Origin: Tetragonia tetragonoides
Lineage: Eukaryota; Streptophyta; Magnoliopsida; Caryophyllales; Aizoaceae
Length of the DNA stretch: 64,000 nt
Direction of reading: 5' to 3'
NCBI GenBank assembly: GCA_038025085.1
Contig: CM076146.1
Location: 12,400,001 to 12,464,000 of the forward strand
Part shown: in pieces, positions 47,607-58,611 of the stretch
Numbering within the stretch: the first letter of the stretch is position 1
How the letters are laid out: each line of letters opens with the position of its first letter
Made by a program: the position numbers and the translations under genes
The notes under the pieces: generated by a model
Database searches by the model: none
Seen by the model: the letters and a program-made list of their open reading frames with translations, nothing else
What the model was told of the DNA's origin: nothing

Positions 47607-48604
47607 TGTAACACCCCAAATTTTCGTCTAATTTAAAACCATTTAAAATCACAAGTTGCAGCAGAAAAATCCTGGAAATTTGAAGCGCTACCGCCGTATT
47701 TAATGTTCAAATTAAATACAAGACTAGAAAGAAACCAAATATTTATATCCCAAACATACGTAGTAGATAATTAAATAATAACTATCTTTTCCAACTAAAC
47801 TTAAAACAAATAATCCAAATGAAATAGAAATAATAAACTATTAATTCTCATGCAAGAGAATTAATCTCATTACAATATAAAAATAACAATAATAAAGAAG
47901 TTCCAAACTAAATAATAAAAATAAATTGTTCTTAGAAGATTTTCAATCTTCTTCAGTCGCCTCTCTTAGCTCACACCTCGAGCTACAAATCCTTTCAATC
48001 TACTCCCCCATATAGACGAATTCCATATAGGTTCATCATAGGTCCACCATTGAAGACGAATGGACAACAAACACAAGTAAAAAGGAAAAACAACCAATCA
48101 GCTACGCTGAGTAATTCATAACCACATTGTCCATTTAACTCTCCAAGTTAAGCCAACATGCTTAGTTAAATAATAATCATCCTTTAAGAAATAGAGACAA
48201 CATGCTTTAAAATTAAAGACACACATAAATCACCAAATAATAAATCTCATTATTTATTATTATCCATTAGCCAAGTTCATTAGAGAGGAGAATCGCAAGA
48301 ATAGTCAAACCAACCGTAGTCGATTCATTAGGATCTTAGTCCCGTGCACATTGGCAAAAGAGGGATCAACCGTCCCGGAGTATAGATGACTCCCAAAGTA
48401 CTTCAAATGTTCCTTAGTATGCATACCCTCCTTCGACCCTAAAGTCTACAGGAAGAACTGTTCCGGAGAACCACTCGCCCAATTACTCAATATGGATACA
48501 AGATTTCCAATACATTGAGGCCATAACCAATGGAACCACTCAACGTAATAAGTGACAAATTCCCATTCGCATCCTTTGGTGGATCCATTACCAAAGAAGT
48601 CTTA
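47607..48604 (-). mobile_element. 3' LTR remnant (last ~1 kb)
   Basis: Co-linear with 51603-52598 of the other LTR, with few differences. The match ends at the shared ...GAAGTCTTA, where protease sequence begins. Confidence 0.88.
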
Positions 48605-49271
48605 CCCAAAATAACATCAAAATCTCCCAATTGAAACTGAATCAGGTCTGCAGGCAATTTAGACCCTGCAATGTTCACATGAACATTGGGATGCACTACT
48701 TTACACAATAACACCTCTCCAGTAGGAGTGGAAATACTAGTCTCGAAAGACTCAACTACTCCCATCCCATGTTTCTTAACAAAGTTTTCAGATATGAATG
48801 AATGTGATGCTCCAGAATCAAATAATACATAGGCAGGCAAATAATTTACAAGAAACGTACCAGTCACCAGATTGTTTGCCGCATTAGCCTGTACTTGATT
48901 CATCACAAACAAACGACCTCCATTTTTGTTCTGGTTGCCATTATTGTTCTAAACATTTTCAGCCTGTGCATTCAGCCCATTCTGCCGATTACCACCCTGA
49001 TTGTTCCCATTTTGACCCTGAACTGCAGGAGCTTGAACATTGTTCTTGCCCACACCATTGTTCACGATCTTGCCCTTCTGAGGACAATCAAAAGAACAAT
49101 GCCCCAACTCCTGACAAGTGAAGCACCTCACCTTATTTCCAGCATAATCGAGCCCTAGGTGATTCTTGTTGCCTTTCAAACCCCATTATTCTTATGGCCA
49201 TTTCTATTTCCTTTCTTGCCATTTCCATTCTTGGAATTCCCACCCTCATTGTGGTTATTCCCCATGTTGTT

Positions 49272-49310
<39 letters not shown>

Positions 49311-50133
49311 GCCATTTTGGTTGTTCCCTCCCCGGCACTTCTCCTTCTTCTCACCACCACTACCCTGATGGTCATCAAACTTCCTCTTTTTTCCAGTCAC
49401 CTCCTCTCGGTGCTTAAAAATCCCAGCTTGATTTGCCGCACGATTATAGGCCTCTTGCACAGTTCGACACTTAACCCCCAAAAGACTCACGAATGGTCCA
49501 GTACAATCCATTCTGGAATCTACGGGCCCTTTGCTCTTCCGTAGAGACTAATTCCCCCGCGAAATGAGCAAGGTCGTCAAACTTTTCAGCATATTCCTGA
49601 ACGGTCATCCTTACTTGGATAAGGTTCAAGAACTCGTTATATTTCTGGTCCTGGAGATACTCTGGGTAAAAATCATCTCGAAGAACCGTTTTGAACATTT
49701 CCCAATTAAAACCCGGTCGAGCTCTAATTGAGGTACCATTGATTGTCCACCAACGATCTTCTTTCTTTCGAAAAAGATAGATAGCACTATCTACCTTAAG
49801 TGCCTCCGGACACCCAATTATCACGAAGATTTTCTCGAAATCCCGCGTCCAATCGTCGAGAAGTACGGGATCCTCGCGCCCCTCAAACACAGGCGGATTA
49901 TGCCCCTTAATCTTCTTGGATACTGCGGCGAAATCGTCACCCCCAGTAGCCCTCGTATCCTCCCTCTGCATCATCTGCGCGATGAATGCATTAGACTACG
50001 CTAAGGCTTGCTGGGAATGAGCAAGTTGCGCTAGCAAGGTTCGCGCCATTTCCTCCCCATTCCCGACGTTTTCGTTATCTCCCATCACACTGTTAGAATC
50101 TTCGACTCTTTGTATATTTCTTCTAGGTGGCAT
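48605..50133 (-). pseudogene. gag: Gypsy gag and truncated protease
   Basis: The minus-strand frame starts MPPRRNIQRVEDSN at 50133. The gag core follows (NPPVFEGREDP, LDDWTRDFEKIF, DRWW, FYPEYLQ, EYAEKFDDLAHFA), then a poly-Asn run from a (GTT)n repeat (49266-49311). The CCHC knuckle CFTCQELGHCSFDC lies at about 49108-49067, and a retropepsin-like start with VLFDSGASHSFIS at about 48832-48794. Protease stops at VILG and runs into LTR sequence. Disruptions: TAG at 49996-49998, frame changes near 49480 and 49178, and a TAG near 48951. The lineage resembles Tekay/Del. Confidence 0.85.
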
Positions 50134-50640
50134 CTAGCAACCTAAAGGATCAACAAAAGCAAAAGAAAAGGGTATTAGCTACCCATATCACACTCATGTG
50201 CGATAATCACAACTAACATATACACTTGACTCATATATATGTTCAATAGCCAACTAGGGCTCTAGGCTCTTATTGCGTTCAAGCATGGCCTTATCACACT
50301 CTTGCGTACAAGCAAGTTCAAGTTTCAATGGACTTTGTTCTTTCTCAAAAATAAACAAATAACAATCATAATGAAACATTCATACCCTTTTCATAGGCGC
50401 ATTCACAATATTCATGCTCCAAATAGCAAGTGAATAGCACAATTCTTGCAAAAATTCCATCTCATAAATCAAATAACCAAGTATTTGTCCAAAAATGAGT
50501 GCTTGCCAACCCAAGCCTCAACGTAGCATGAATAAAGTAAAATAATAACATTCTAATCACAATGTCAAAAACAAATGGCTCGCAGGCCCAAATAAAGTCT
50601 CAAATAGTTTACGCCAAATAAAACTAATCAAAACTAAGAA

Positions 50641-51374
50641 TCACGCCCTTCTCGCGCGGTTCCTCAAAGGATAGCGACACACATGTGTCACCTGGACCTC
50701 GTCCATCTCCTCCTCCTCCTCCTCCATGGGTTCCTCCTCTTCTGGATCCTCCTCCTCTTCAGTAGGGTTCCTTGGCTCGTTGGGTTTTCCATTCACGCCT
50801 ATGGGCCAGTCTCTCACCACGCTAGGCCTTGATGGCCTCGCAGGAACTTCAGGAACAGCAGGCAAAGGCTCCTCCTCAATTTCAACAGCAGGTGCCTCGG
50901 CCTCCTTGGCGAAGTAGTGTCTCTCGAATGCCTGTGCTCGATCTAAATCGGCGTCTTCCTCCTCTTGGGTCATCTGATCGTCCACCTCGAGCAATGGGTC
51001 ATACCCTTCACCGTTCTCCACGTACACATCGTAGGGATCTCTAAGCATATCTGGGTACGCCTCATCCCATGCGTATGCCCTTATCATCAAGGACTCCAAA
51101 GTCTCCAGATAAGGGTAGTCCCTATCGTTCTTCATCTCCCAATCCACTAGCCAGTCGTTGTAGAATCAGCACCATTTGGCTGTCTGTAGCCAAAGCTTTT
51201 GATGATGTAGAAGGCCTTCATCTTGTCCGAGCGTATAAAAGATTGAACATCAAGGCGCTCGTCGTACTGCATGGATACTTCACGCACGAGATCAAAGTAT
51301 TCCTCCAAGCGGCCTCCCTCATAACGGAGTTGTCTTGGATCCTCAGAAGTCACGGGTCGTTCAAGCTTCACCAT
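50641..51374 (-). pseudogene. extra acidic ORF between primer site and gag
   Basis: The minus-strand frame starts MVKLERPVTSEDPRQLRYE. After one frame change near 51150-51160 it continues through DWEMKNDRDYPYLETLES and a strongly Glu/Asp-rich stretch (including runs of E) to CRYPLRNRARRA and a stop at 50641. Total about 240 aa. It has the same orientation as gag and lies about 0.5 kb upstream of the gag ATG. It shows no zinc knuckle, protease or envelope feature. I do not recognise the family. Confidence 0.6.
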
Positions 51375-51587
51375 CTGCACGCGAAAACAGCACGTTATTA
51401 CTTCACTCGAGTACTTCAAATAATACAAAAACAAGTAAAAGAAGCAATTAAACTCGTTTCGACTTACAAATCTTTTATTCACATAATTTAGGTCTATTTA
51501 AGTTTTCATCCTAGGAATATGTCTTAATGACATACTTTACAATTCAAAACGTATCACAATACCCCTAATATACGTTTAGAACATTAC

Positions 51588-51599
51588 GCTCTGATACCA
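51588..51599 (-). other. primer binding site (initiator Met-tRNA type)
   Basis: On the minus strand TGGTATCAGAGC lies 3 nt after the 5' LTR end. This is the usual plant LTR-retrotransposon primer site. Confidence 0.88.
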
Positions 51600-51602
51600 A
51601 CT

Positions 51603-54378
51603 TGTAATACACCAAATTTCCGTCTAATTTAAAACCATTTAAAATCATGAGTTGCAGCGGAAAAACCCTGGAAATTCGAAGCGCAACTGCCGTATTTAAT
51701 GTTTAAATTAAATACAAGGCTAGAAAGAAACCAAATGTTTATATCCCAAACATACGTAGTAGATAATTAAATAATAACTATCTTTTCCAACTAAACTTAA
51801 AACAATAATCCAAATGAAATAGAAATAATAAACTATTCATTCTCATGCAAGAGAATTAATCTATACAATATAAAAATCCCAATAATAAAGATGTTCCAAA
51901 CTAAACAATAAAAATAAATTATTCTTAGAAGATTTACAATCTTCTTCAGTCGCCTCCCTGAGCTCACACCTCGAGGTACAAATCCTGTCAATCTACTCCC
52001 CCATATAGATGAATTTTATATAGGTTCATCATAGGTCCACCATTGAAGAGAAATGGACGACAATCACAAGTAAAAAGGAAAACAACCAATCAGCTACGCT
52101 CAGTAATTCATAACCATATTGTCCATTTAAATCTCCAAGTTAAGCCAACATGCTTAGTTAAATAATAATCATGCTTTAAGAAATAGAGACAACATGATTT
52201 AAAATTAAAGACACGCATAAATCACCAAATAATAAATCTCATTATTTATTATTATTCATTAGCAAAGTTCATTAGAGAGAAGAGAATCGCAAGAATAGTC
52301 AAACCAACCTCAGTTGATTAAATAGGATCTTAGTCCCGTGCACATTGGCAAAAGAGGGATCAACCGTCCTGGAGTATAGATGACTCCCAAAGTACTTCAA
52401 ATGTTCCTTAGTATGCATACCCTCCTTCGACCCTAAAGTCTACAGGAAGAACTGTTCCGGAGAACCACTCGCCCAATTACTCAGTATGGATACAAGATTT
52501 CCAATACATTGAGGCCATAACCAATGGAACCACTCAACGTAAGAAGTGACAAATTTTCATTCGCATCCTTCGGTGGATCCATTACCAAAGAAGTCTTAAC
52601 TCTCAATTGAATTTAATATGGTGATCACATAACAAGTAAAACACATAATCTTGGCACTCAAGTAACACAATATGGTTACAATTTTCGATGGCATATTACA
52701 TGAATGGCATCTTGGCCTAAATTCAAAACCACCTATTCCAATCCCTTTAAGTGGGTTCCAATAGTCAAAGTTCAATTCAACTTATTGAAGTAACATACTT
52801 ACTAACATGAATCCACATGCTTGCCAACATGATACAAAACAGCAATTCAAGCTACATTCCAACTGAACAATTATTAACATAATTTTCGTTTAATAACCAT
52901 AATAAATCATGCATCTCCTCACATGAATATTAACAAGTAGACATTGCTACACCAAGTGAATTTCCAACATATAACATGCCTTCACTAACATAATTCGATA
53001 CGAATTATCACAAGGAAATAAATAACAATTATTCCTTTCCAAAAACCAAGTACGAATACACATTCCAATCCGATACTTAGACAATGAACATTCATAATTC
53101 ATCTAGACATGAATTACCTTTAATATAAGGCAAGTCCAATCAATCAAACAACGTAAGCTCCTTACGTTTATGTGCGGTCAACGGGTCCTAACAAATCCGC
53201 AATACACAATTAGTCAATACCTTGACTTCTAAACCACTTTATTAAACTTTAAAGATGATTTAGTACCCTTAATTAAATTAATTAAGTTGCTGGAATTTTA
53301 TTTACTCATGCATGCTCAAAGTTTCCAAAAACGATTTACATAAACTAATTTAGGAAACTTTCCAAAACCCTAAAACAAGTCAACAAGTCAAAACAAGTCA
53401 ACACCAAAACACCATCAACATCAACCACCACTGCCGACCACCACCATGGCCCACCACAGCAGCGGCTGCTGCTAGCTGTACGGCAAGCAGCCCGTGCTGC
53501 CCACTGCCGTGTTCTCCCTTTTCTTTTTTTTTTTTTGTTAAACAAATTTAACAAGCCCTAATCTAATTAAATCCACAACTAATAAATTTTCAGAATTAAT
53601 TAAATTACAAGATCTAACCTTTTGAACTCAAACTGTGATTCAATTCAATAAAACAACAAACCTAACCCTAATCATGATCTATCATGCAAAAATAATAGAA
53701 TCTAGCAAACCCTAGGCAAAACATAAATTAGGGTTTACTCATACAAAATGAGGGTTCATTAAAACTCATACTTAAATCAAATCTAAAGCTTTTAAGAATC
53801 AAAAACATGTTTAAAACACTTACTTGAAAATCAAAGGATTAAAACCGAGCAAAGGATGAATTGTGAAAGAGTGAAGAATTTTCTCTTTCTCTTGCTCCTT
53901 GGGTTCGGCCGTGTGAGAGTGAGAGAGAGGAACGTGTGTTTTTTTTTTTTTTATTTGGTAAAGAGTTAGTTAAGTTTGGAAGCTGAGTGTATTTAGGAGC
54001 CCAAATACACTCCTTCCTTATCTCAACTTATTCTTTCCTAAAACCTCTCCTAAAATCACTCCATTAGCCAAAATTTTAGGAAACAAAATTTAAAAAAAAA
54101 AAAAATTCAGAAAAATGGTGCCTTATTTTCGACCACCTAGCCGAAAATAATGGACCAAAATCCTTGCCCATAATTTTGGCCAAACCTAAATTATAGCCCA
54201 CCAAAATCCTTGTTATTTATTTGGCCCAAGTATAATTTAATTAAGTCCAAAACCAAAACCCAATATTAATTAGGTACTTTAAACTTTTATGAGCCCAATT
54301 AATTATTTTAACTACGAAATTACATTTTCTTTTTAAGTAATTATTATTCTAAAATGAATGATAATACGAGGTATTACA
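51603..54378 (-). mobile_element. 5' LTR of the Gypsy element, 2776 bp
   Basis: Bounded by TGTAATACCTCG (minus strand, from 54378) and ...GGTGTATTACA (51603). No coding capacity; small frames in it (for example around 53345-53554) are shadows of GC-rich trinucleotide sequence. Confidence 0.88.
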
Positions 54379-54383
54379 AATAC

Positions 54384-54910
54384 TGATTGAAGGTTATGTG
54401 TCTCAACCTCTGCCAAAGGAAATGCCCATAGAAAAGCATGATGGTAGTGTATTCTGTCGGGCTATTGATTATGACTGGAAACCAATGTTTTGTATTGATT
54501 GCATAAAATTTGGTCATTTATCTGGAGAATGCCACACTGTGAATGAACCTCAGAGAGTTGCACTATATGTGAATGGTCAACAACAGCTGCTTAGAGCTCC
54601 TGCAGGGAGGCATAAGGGGAAAAAGCAACAACATAATAGGCAAGTGTGGGTTGCTAGGCAGCAAAATCCCATACCTGCTATGCCTCAACCTCAACCAGTT
54701 ACAGAGATACCTAATGCTCAAGTCCTACAGAAAGGGAAACAAATTGTTATTTTCCATGGTGGTTCCAGTAGCAACTCACAAGCCCAAAATGAAAGTGAGA
54801 GTATTGTGGGGACAAATGCATTTGAGATATTGGAAACTTACTCTGATAATGTGAGGGATCTACAAGATAAGGTTGACTTACCTCCTTATCACTCCCACAA
54901 TCCTCCATGA
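54384..54910 (+). pseudogene. LINE ORF1, 3' part with zinc knuckle
   Basis: Continues the ORF1 frame after the Gypsy element: VSQPLPKEMPIEKHDG, then CIDCIKFGHLSGEC (CCHC knuckle), then a Gln/Pro-rich region to the TGA at 54908-54910. The stop overlaps the ORF2 ATG (ATGA). ORF1 binds LINE RNA. Confidence 0.8.
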
Positions 54911-57900
54911 TTATTATGAGCTGGAACATAAGGGGGTTAAATAAACCCTACAAGTAAAAAGAATTGAATTCTTTTATCCCGAGGAATAAGGTAAATTTAT
55001 TCAGCTGTATTGAAACTAGAGTCAAAGAGAAAAATGCAAAAAACATTAGTCAGAAAATAGCTAATGGTTGGAATATTGTCTTTAACTACCCTTTTGCAAT
55101 AAATGGAAGAATTTGGGTCTTGTGGCAACCTAGTGTCCTGAATCTTCAGGTCCTTCATACTCATCGTCAGTTTATCCAATGTCAAGTCAATGACTTACAA
55201 TCTGATTTCAAGGCCAACATTACTTTTTATTTATGGCCTAAATTCAGTTGCTCAGAGGCAGGATTTATGGCAACAGCTCCAAAGTGTTGGGGATAATACT
55301 TGTCCTTGGCTACTTATAAGTGATTTCAATTCAGTCTCATCTGTTGAAGACAGGTAAATGGGGTTCCTGTCCATGAAAATGAAACAAAGGACTTTCGGGG
55401 TTTTATTGTTAATTATATGGGACTGCAACAAGTGAAAAGTAAAGGTTGGCAGTTCTCATGGAGCAACAAGCAGAATGAAGAAGATAGAAAATACAGCCAC
55501 ATTGACTGGGTGCTTGGCAATGGGCAATGGATGAATGATTATGGATATCTGGAAGCTGATTACTTGAACCCCCATATCTCTGACCATACACCTATCTCAA
55601 TCACGACTGATAGTACTATGATGAGCTCTCCTAAGCCTTTTAGGCTCATCAAGGTTCTTCTGCAGCAACAAGAGTTATCTGATATAGTCAAACAAGTTTG
55701 GCAAGAAGACATTGAAGGAGTTAAGATGTATCAAGTTTGGCAAAAATTGAAGAAAAGTGCTAAGCTTGCTGGAGGTCTTAAGAAAGAGATGAATAGTGTT
55801 GAAACCAAGTTGTCAGCTGCACAACATGACCTTGAAAATGTTCAAACAGATTTACAGCATGATCTTCTCAACCCACAGTTGATTGATCTTGAGAAGCAAC
55901 ATTGCAGTGATGTAGCAAAATGGGCTACGTTGAATGAAAAAATTTTGAGACAAAAATCCAGGGCTATATGGATTAAAGAGGGAGATCAGAATTTCAAATT
56001 CTTCCATGCTCACTTGAAAGGTAGAAGATCTATGAACATAATCACTTCCATCTATGATGAGCAAAATAACAAAAATCAGTTCACCTGATGGTATTCAACA
56101 AGAATTTATGCATTTTTTGTGAAGTTGATGGGTACTGTAGCTGATCAGATACCTGCTATAAACCTGGAAATTGCTAGAGATGGCCCTTCTCTCACTCTAG
56201 ATCAGCAGAAACAACTAGTGGCAGAATTCAGTGAGTCACAAATCAAGCCAGCCCTAGCTGACTTACCAGATGACAAAGCTCCACGTAAAGATGGCTTCCC
56301 ATCTGAATTCTTTAAACATTATTGGCCTGTGATTGGAAATGATGTTGGTGAAGCTATCAAGCAATTGTTTGTGAACGGTAAAATGCTTAAGGCTGTAAAT
56401 TGTACAACTGTGACTCTAGTGCCAAAGGTGTCTAAACCTACTTTTGTTAAAGACTTTAGGCCCATTGCATGTTGTTCCACTCTTTATAAGCTCATAGATA
56501 AAATTCTCACCAACAGATTAAAAAGTATTGTTGATTCCTTGGTTGGTCATGCTCAGTCTGTTTTTATTGAAGGGAGACATATCATTGATAATGTTATCTT
56601 GAGCCATGAATTAGTTAAGGGATACACTAAGAAGGGCATTTCTCCTAGGTGTATGCTCAATGTGGACCTCCGGAAAGCCTATGACTCACTTGAGTGGGGG
56701 TTCTTGAGAATGGTCTTACTGGAATTTGGCATTCGTTTCAAATTTGTCAATTGGATTATGAGTTAAGTGACTTCTGTGAGCTATACTCTGTTGTTGAATG
56801 GTGGCCTTACACCCATTTTTGAAGCAAAAAAGGGATTGAGACAAGGGAATCCAATGTCCCCCTTAACTGAGCAAGAATCCTGATTTCAACCCGCACCCTA
56901 GATGTGGGAAGCTTGGCATCAATCATGAATCATCTACTAGTTTCAACCTGATTTACTGTTATTCTGCAGGGGTGACATTATTTCAGTATAACTTCTCTAT
57001 CATGCTTTTGCTCATTTCTCACAAGTTTCTGGATTAACATCAAATATTGACGAGACCTCTATATATACTGCTGGGATCTCTGTCATTGAGAGAGAACTTA
57101 TCTCCCACAGTATAGGGTTCTCAGTTGGGACTCTACCCTTCAAGTATCTGGGAGTCCCACTCTCTTCAAAGAAACTTACACTCATGCAATGCAAACCCTT
57201 GGTTGAAAAGATAGTTTCAAGAATCAACTGCTGGACCTCTAAGTTCCTCTCTTATGGTGGTAGACTACAACTTATAAAGAGTGTATTTTTTGGTATTCAA
57301 ACTTATTGGTCCCAGATTTTCCTGCTTCCAAAAAAGGTTGTGAAACTACTAGTTGCAGCTTGCAGGACTTTTCTATGGACAGGGCAAGCATCCACTTAAA
57401 AAAAATCTCTTGTTGCATGGGATAGGTTATGTTCTCCTCTAAAGAATGGAGGTCTGAACATCATTTATATTGAACACTGGAATAGAGATGCTTTTTGCAA
57501 ATTACTATGGGTAATTACACAGAAAAAAGATAAGCCCTGGGTGCAGTGGGTGCATAATTATTATTTGAAGAACAACTCAGTGCTCAGCACTGGCATTTCA
57601 GTACAAGCAAGCTGGCTTCTTAGGAAGATTATTGACAGTAGAAAATGGATTGATAATGGACAGAACATACAACTACAGCTCCATGACTTCACTGCACAGG
57701 GAAGTTTTGTTATCCAGAAAAACCTACCAGTTTTTCAGACCAACTACTACCCCTGTCCCATGGAAAATAATTATCCTAACCTCTAGACTGATTCCAAGAC
57801 ATAAATTTATATTATGGATTGCTTTTCATGGTAGACTGAACACTGTCGGCAGATGTGTCACTTGGGGTCTTCAAGTTCCTCTAGCTTGCTCCCGATGTGA

Positions 57901-58219
57901 TTCAGGAAGTGAAGAGACCATGACACATTTTTTTTTTGAATGTGTCTTCTCAAAGAAAATATGGAAAGCTTTGTTAATCTGGTTTGGCATTATCAGACAG
58001 CCTCTTGCTTGGGAAGAAGAGGTTCTTTGGTTACAAAGAACTGTGAGAAACAGTAAGCCTCACTTCTGTGTGCTTGTCTTTCTCTTTGCTGCAGCTATTT
58101 ATCAGACATGGGCTGCAAGAAACAAACTGAGGTATATGCAGGAACCTCCCTTTGCTGATGTTGTTCTTCACAACATCACTAGGGAACTGCACACCAGGGG
58201 AGCAAATATTCAGAATTGA
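54907..58219 (+). pseudogene. LINE ORF2: endonuclease, reverse transcriptase, zf-RVT
   Basis: Starts MIIMSWNIRGLNKPY at 54907. Endonuclease: LLISDFNSV, SHIDWVLG and SDHTPIS. Reverse transcriptase (about 56119-57400): DFRPIACCSTLYK, LNVDLRKAYDSLEW, GLRQGNPMSP and LPFKYLGVPLS. The catalytic FADD is replaced by FQPD at 56941-56952. A zf-RVT domain (RHKFILWIAFHGRL, then CSRCDSGSEETMTHFFFEC) ends the protein at 58219. No RNase H follows, unlike the LINE at 12490-20505. Stops (for example 54955, 56764, 57397) and several frameshifts make it inactive. Confidence 0.85.
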
Positions 58220-58459
58220 AAGAAAGTTTTGTCTCATCGTAATAGCTTTCTAACTCTGTAAACACCTGTATGTTGCTAGATGATGAAGGATACTATTTGT
58301 ACCCTTCCTAGAAGGTGCCAAATTGTGTCCACTGATAGCTTATGCATCTGGTTAGTTAAATTGAAAATTTGTATGGTTCTGGTAGGGAGAGTCAAACCGC
58401 CATCTGTGACGTCTTGCTTATTGGTTTTAATGAAATGATTTTATTTTTACCAAAAAAAG

Positions 58460-58611
58460 GATAAGGAGGGTCGCGTCCGCTAGCAGCCCTGAGGGTTCTA
58501 GAAGGACTTCGGAGCCGTTGGCGACCCCTAACCTTCTAGAAGGCGCCAGCTGTCAGGCCACGGCTGCTGGTGGTCGCAGATTGGATGATGACATCCTTCA
58601 GTGGGCCATAT
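58460..58611 (-). mobile_element. LTR D, right part
   Basis: Resumes after the second copy of the LINE target duplication. The GC-rich GTCCGCTAGC...CGACCCC block matches the type of sequence at 40610-40780 in LTR C. It stops where the next LTR starts (TGTAGACTC, 58612). Confidence 0.6.

Larger units (their letters stand above)
47607..54378 (-). mobile_element. internally deleted Ty3/Gypsy element (chromovirus-like)
   Basis: LTR ends read TGTAA...TTACA. The target duplication is AATAT (47602-47606) / AATAC (54379-54383). On the minus strand the order is 5' LTR (51603-54378), primer site, acidic ORF, gag with zinc knuckle, protease start, then directly the last ~1 kb of the 3' LTR (47607-48604). 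Reverse transcriptase, RNase H and integrase are absent, so it cannot move by itself. Confidence 0.9.
42071..58459 (+). mobile_element. L1-type LINE split by a CACTA and a Gypsy element
   Basis: GATAAGGAGGGTCG occurs at 42057-42070 and again at 58460-58473, directly after an A-rich LINE tail (AAAAAAAG). These are the two target duplications. Between them lie a 5' UTR (42071-42290), ORF1 and ORF2 in LINE order, a 3' UTR (58220-58452) and the tail. CACTA (42294-46838) and Gypsy (47607-54378) elements lie inside, each with its own target duplication. Without them the LINE is about 5.1 kb. Confidence 0.85.

Noticed and set aside
49159..49544. Plus-strand Leu/Cys/Val-rich ORFs
   Set aside because: Antisense shadows of the gag poly-Asn repeat and flanks.
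57940..58219. Possible separate small gene at the end of the second LINE
   Set aside because: It is the zf-RVT end of LINE ORF2 (CSRCDSGSEETMTHF).
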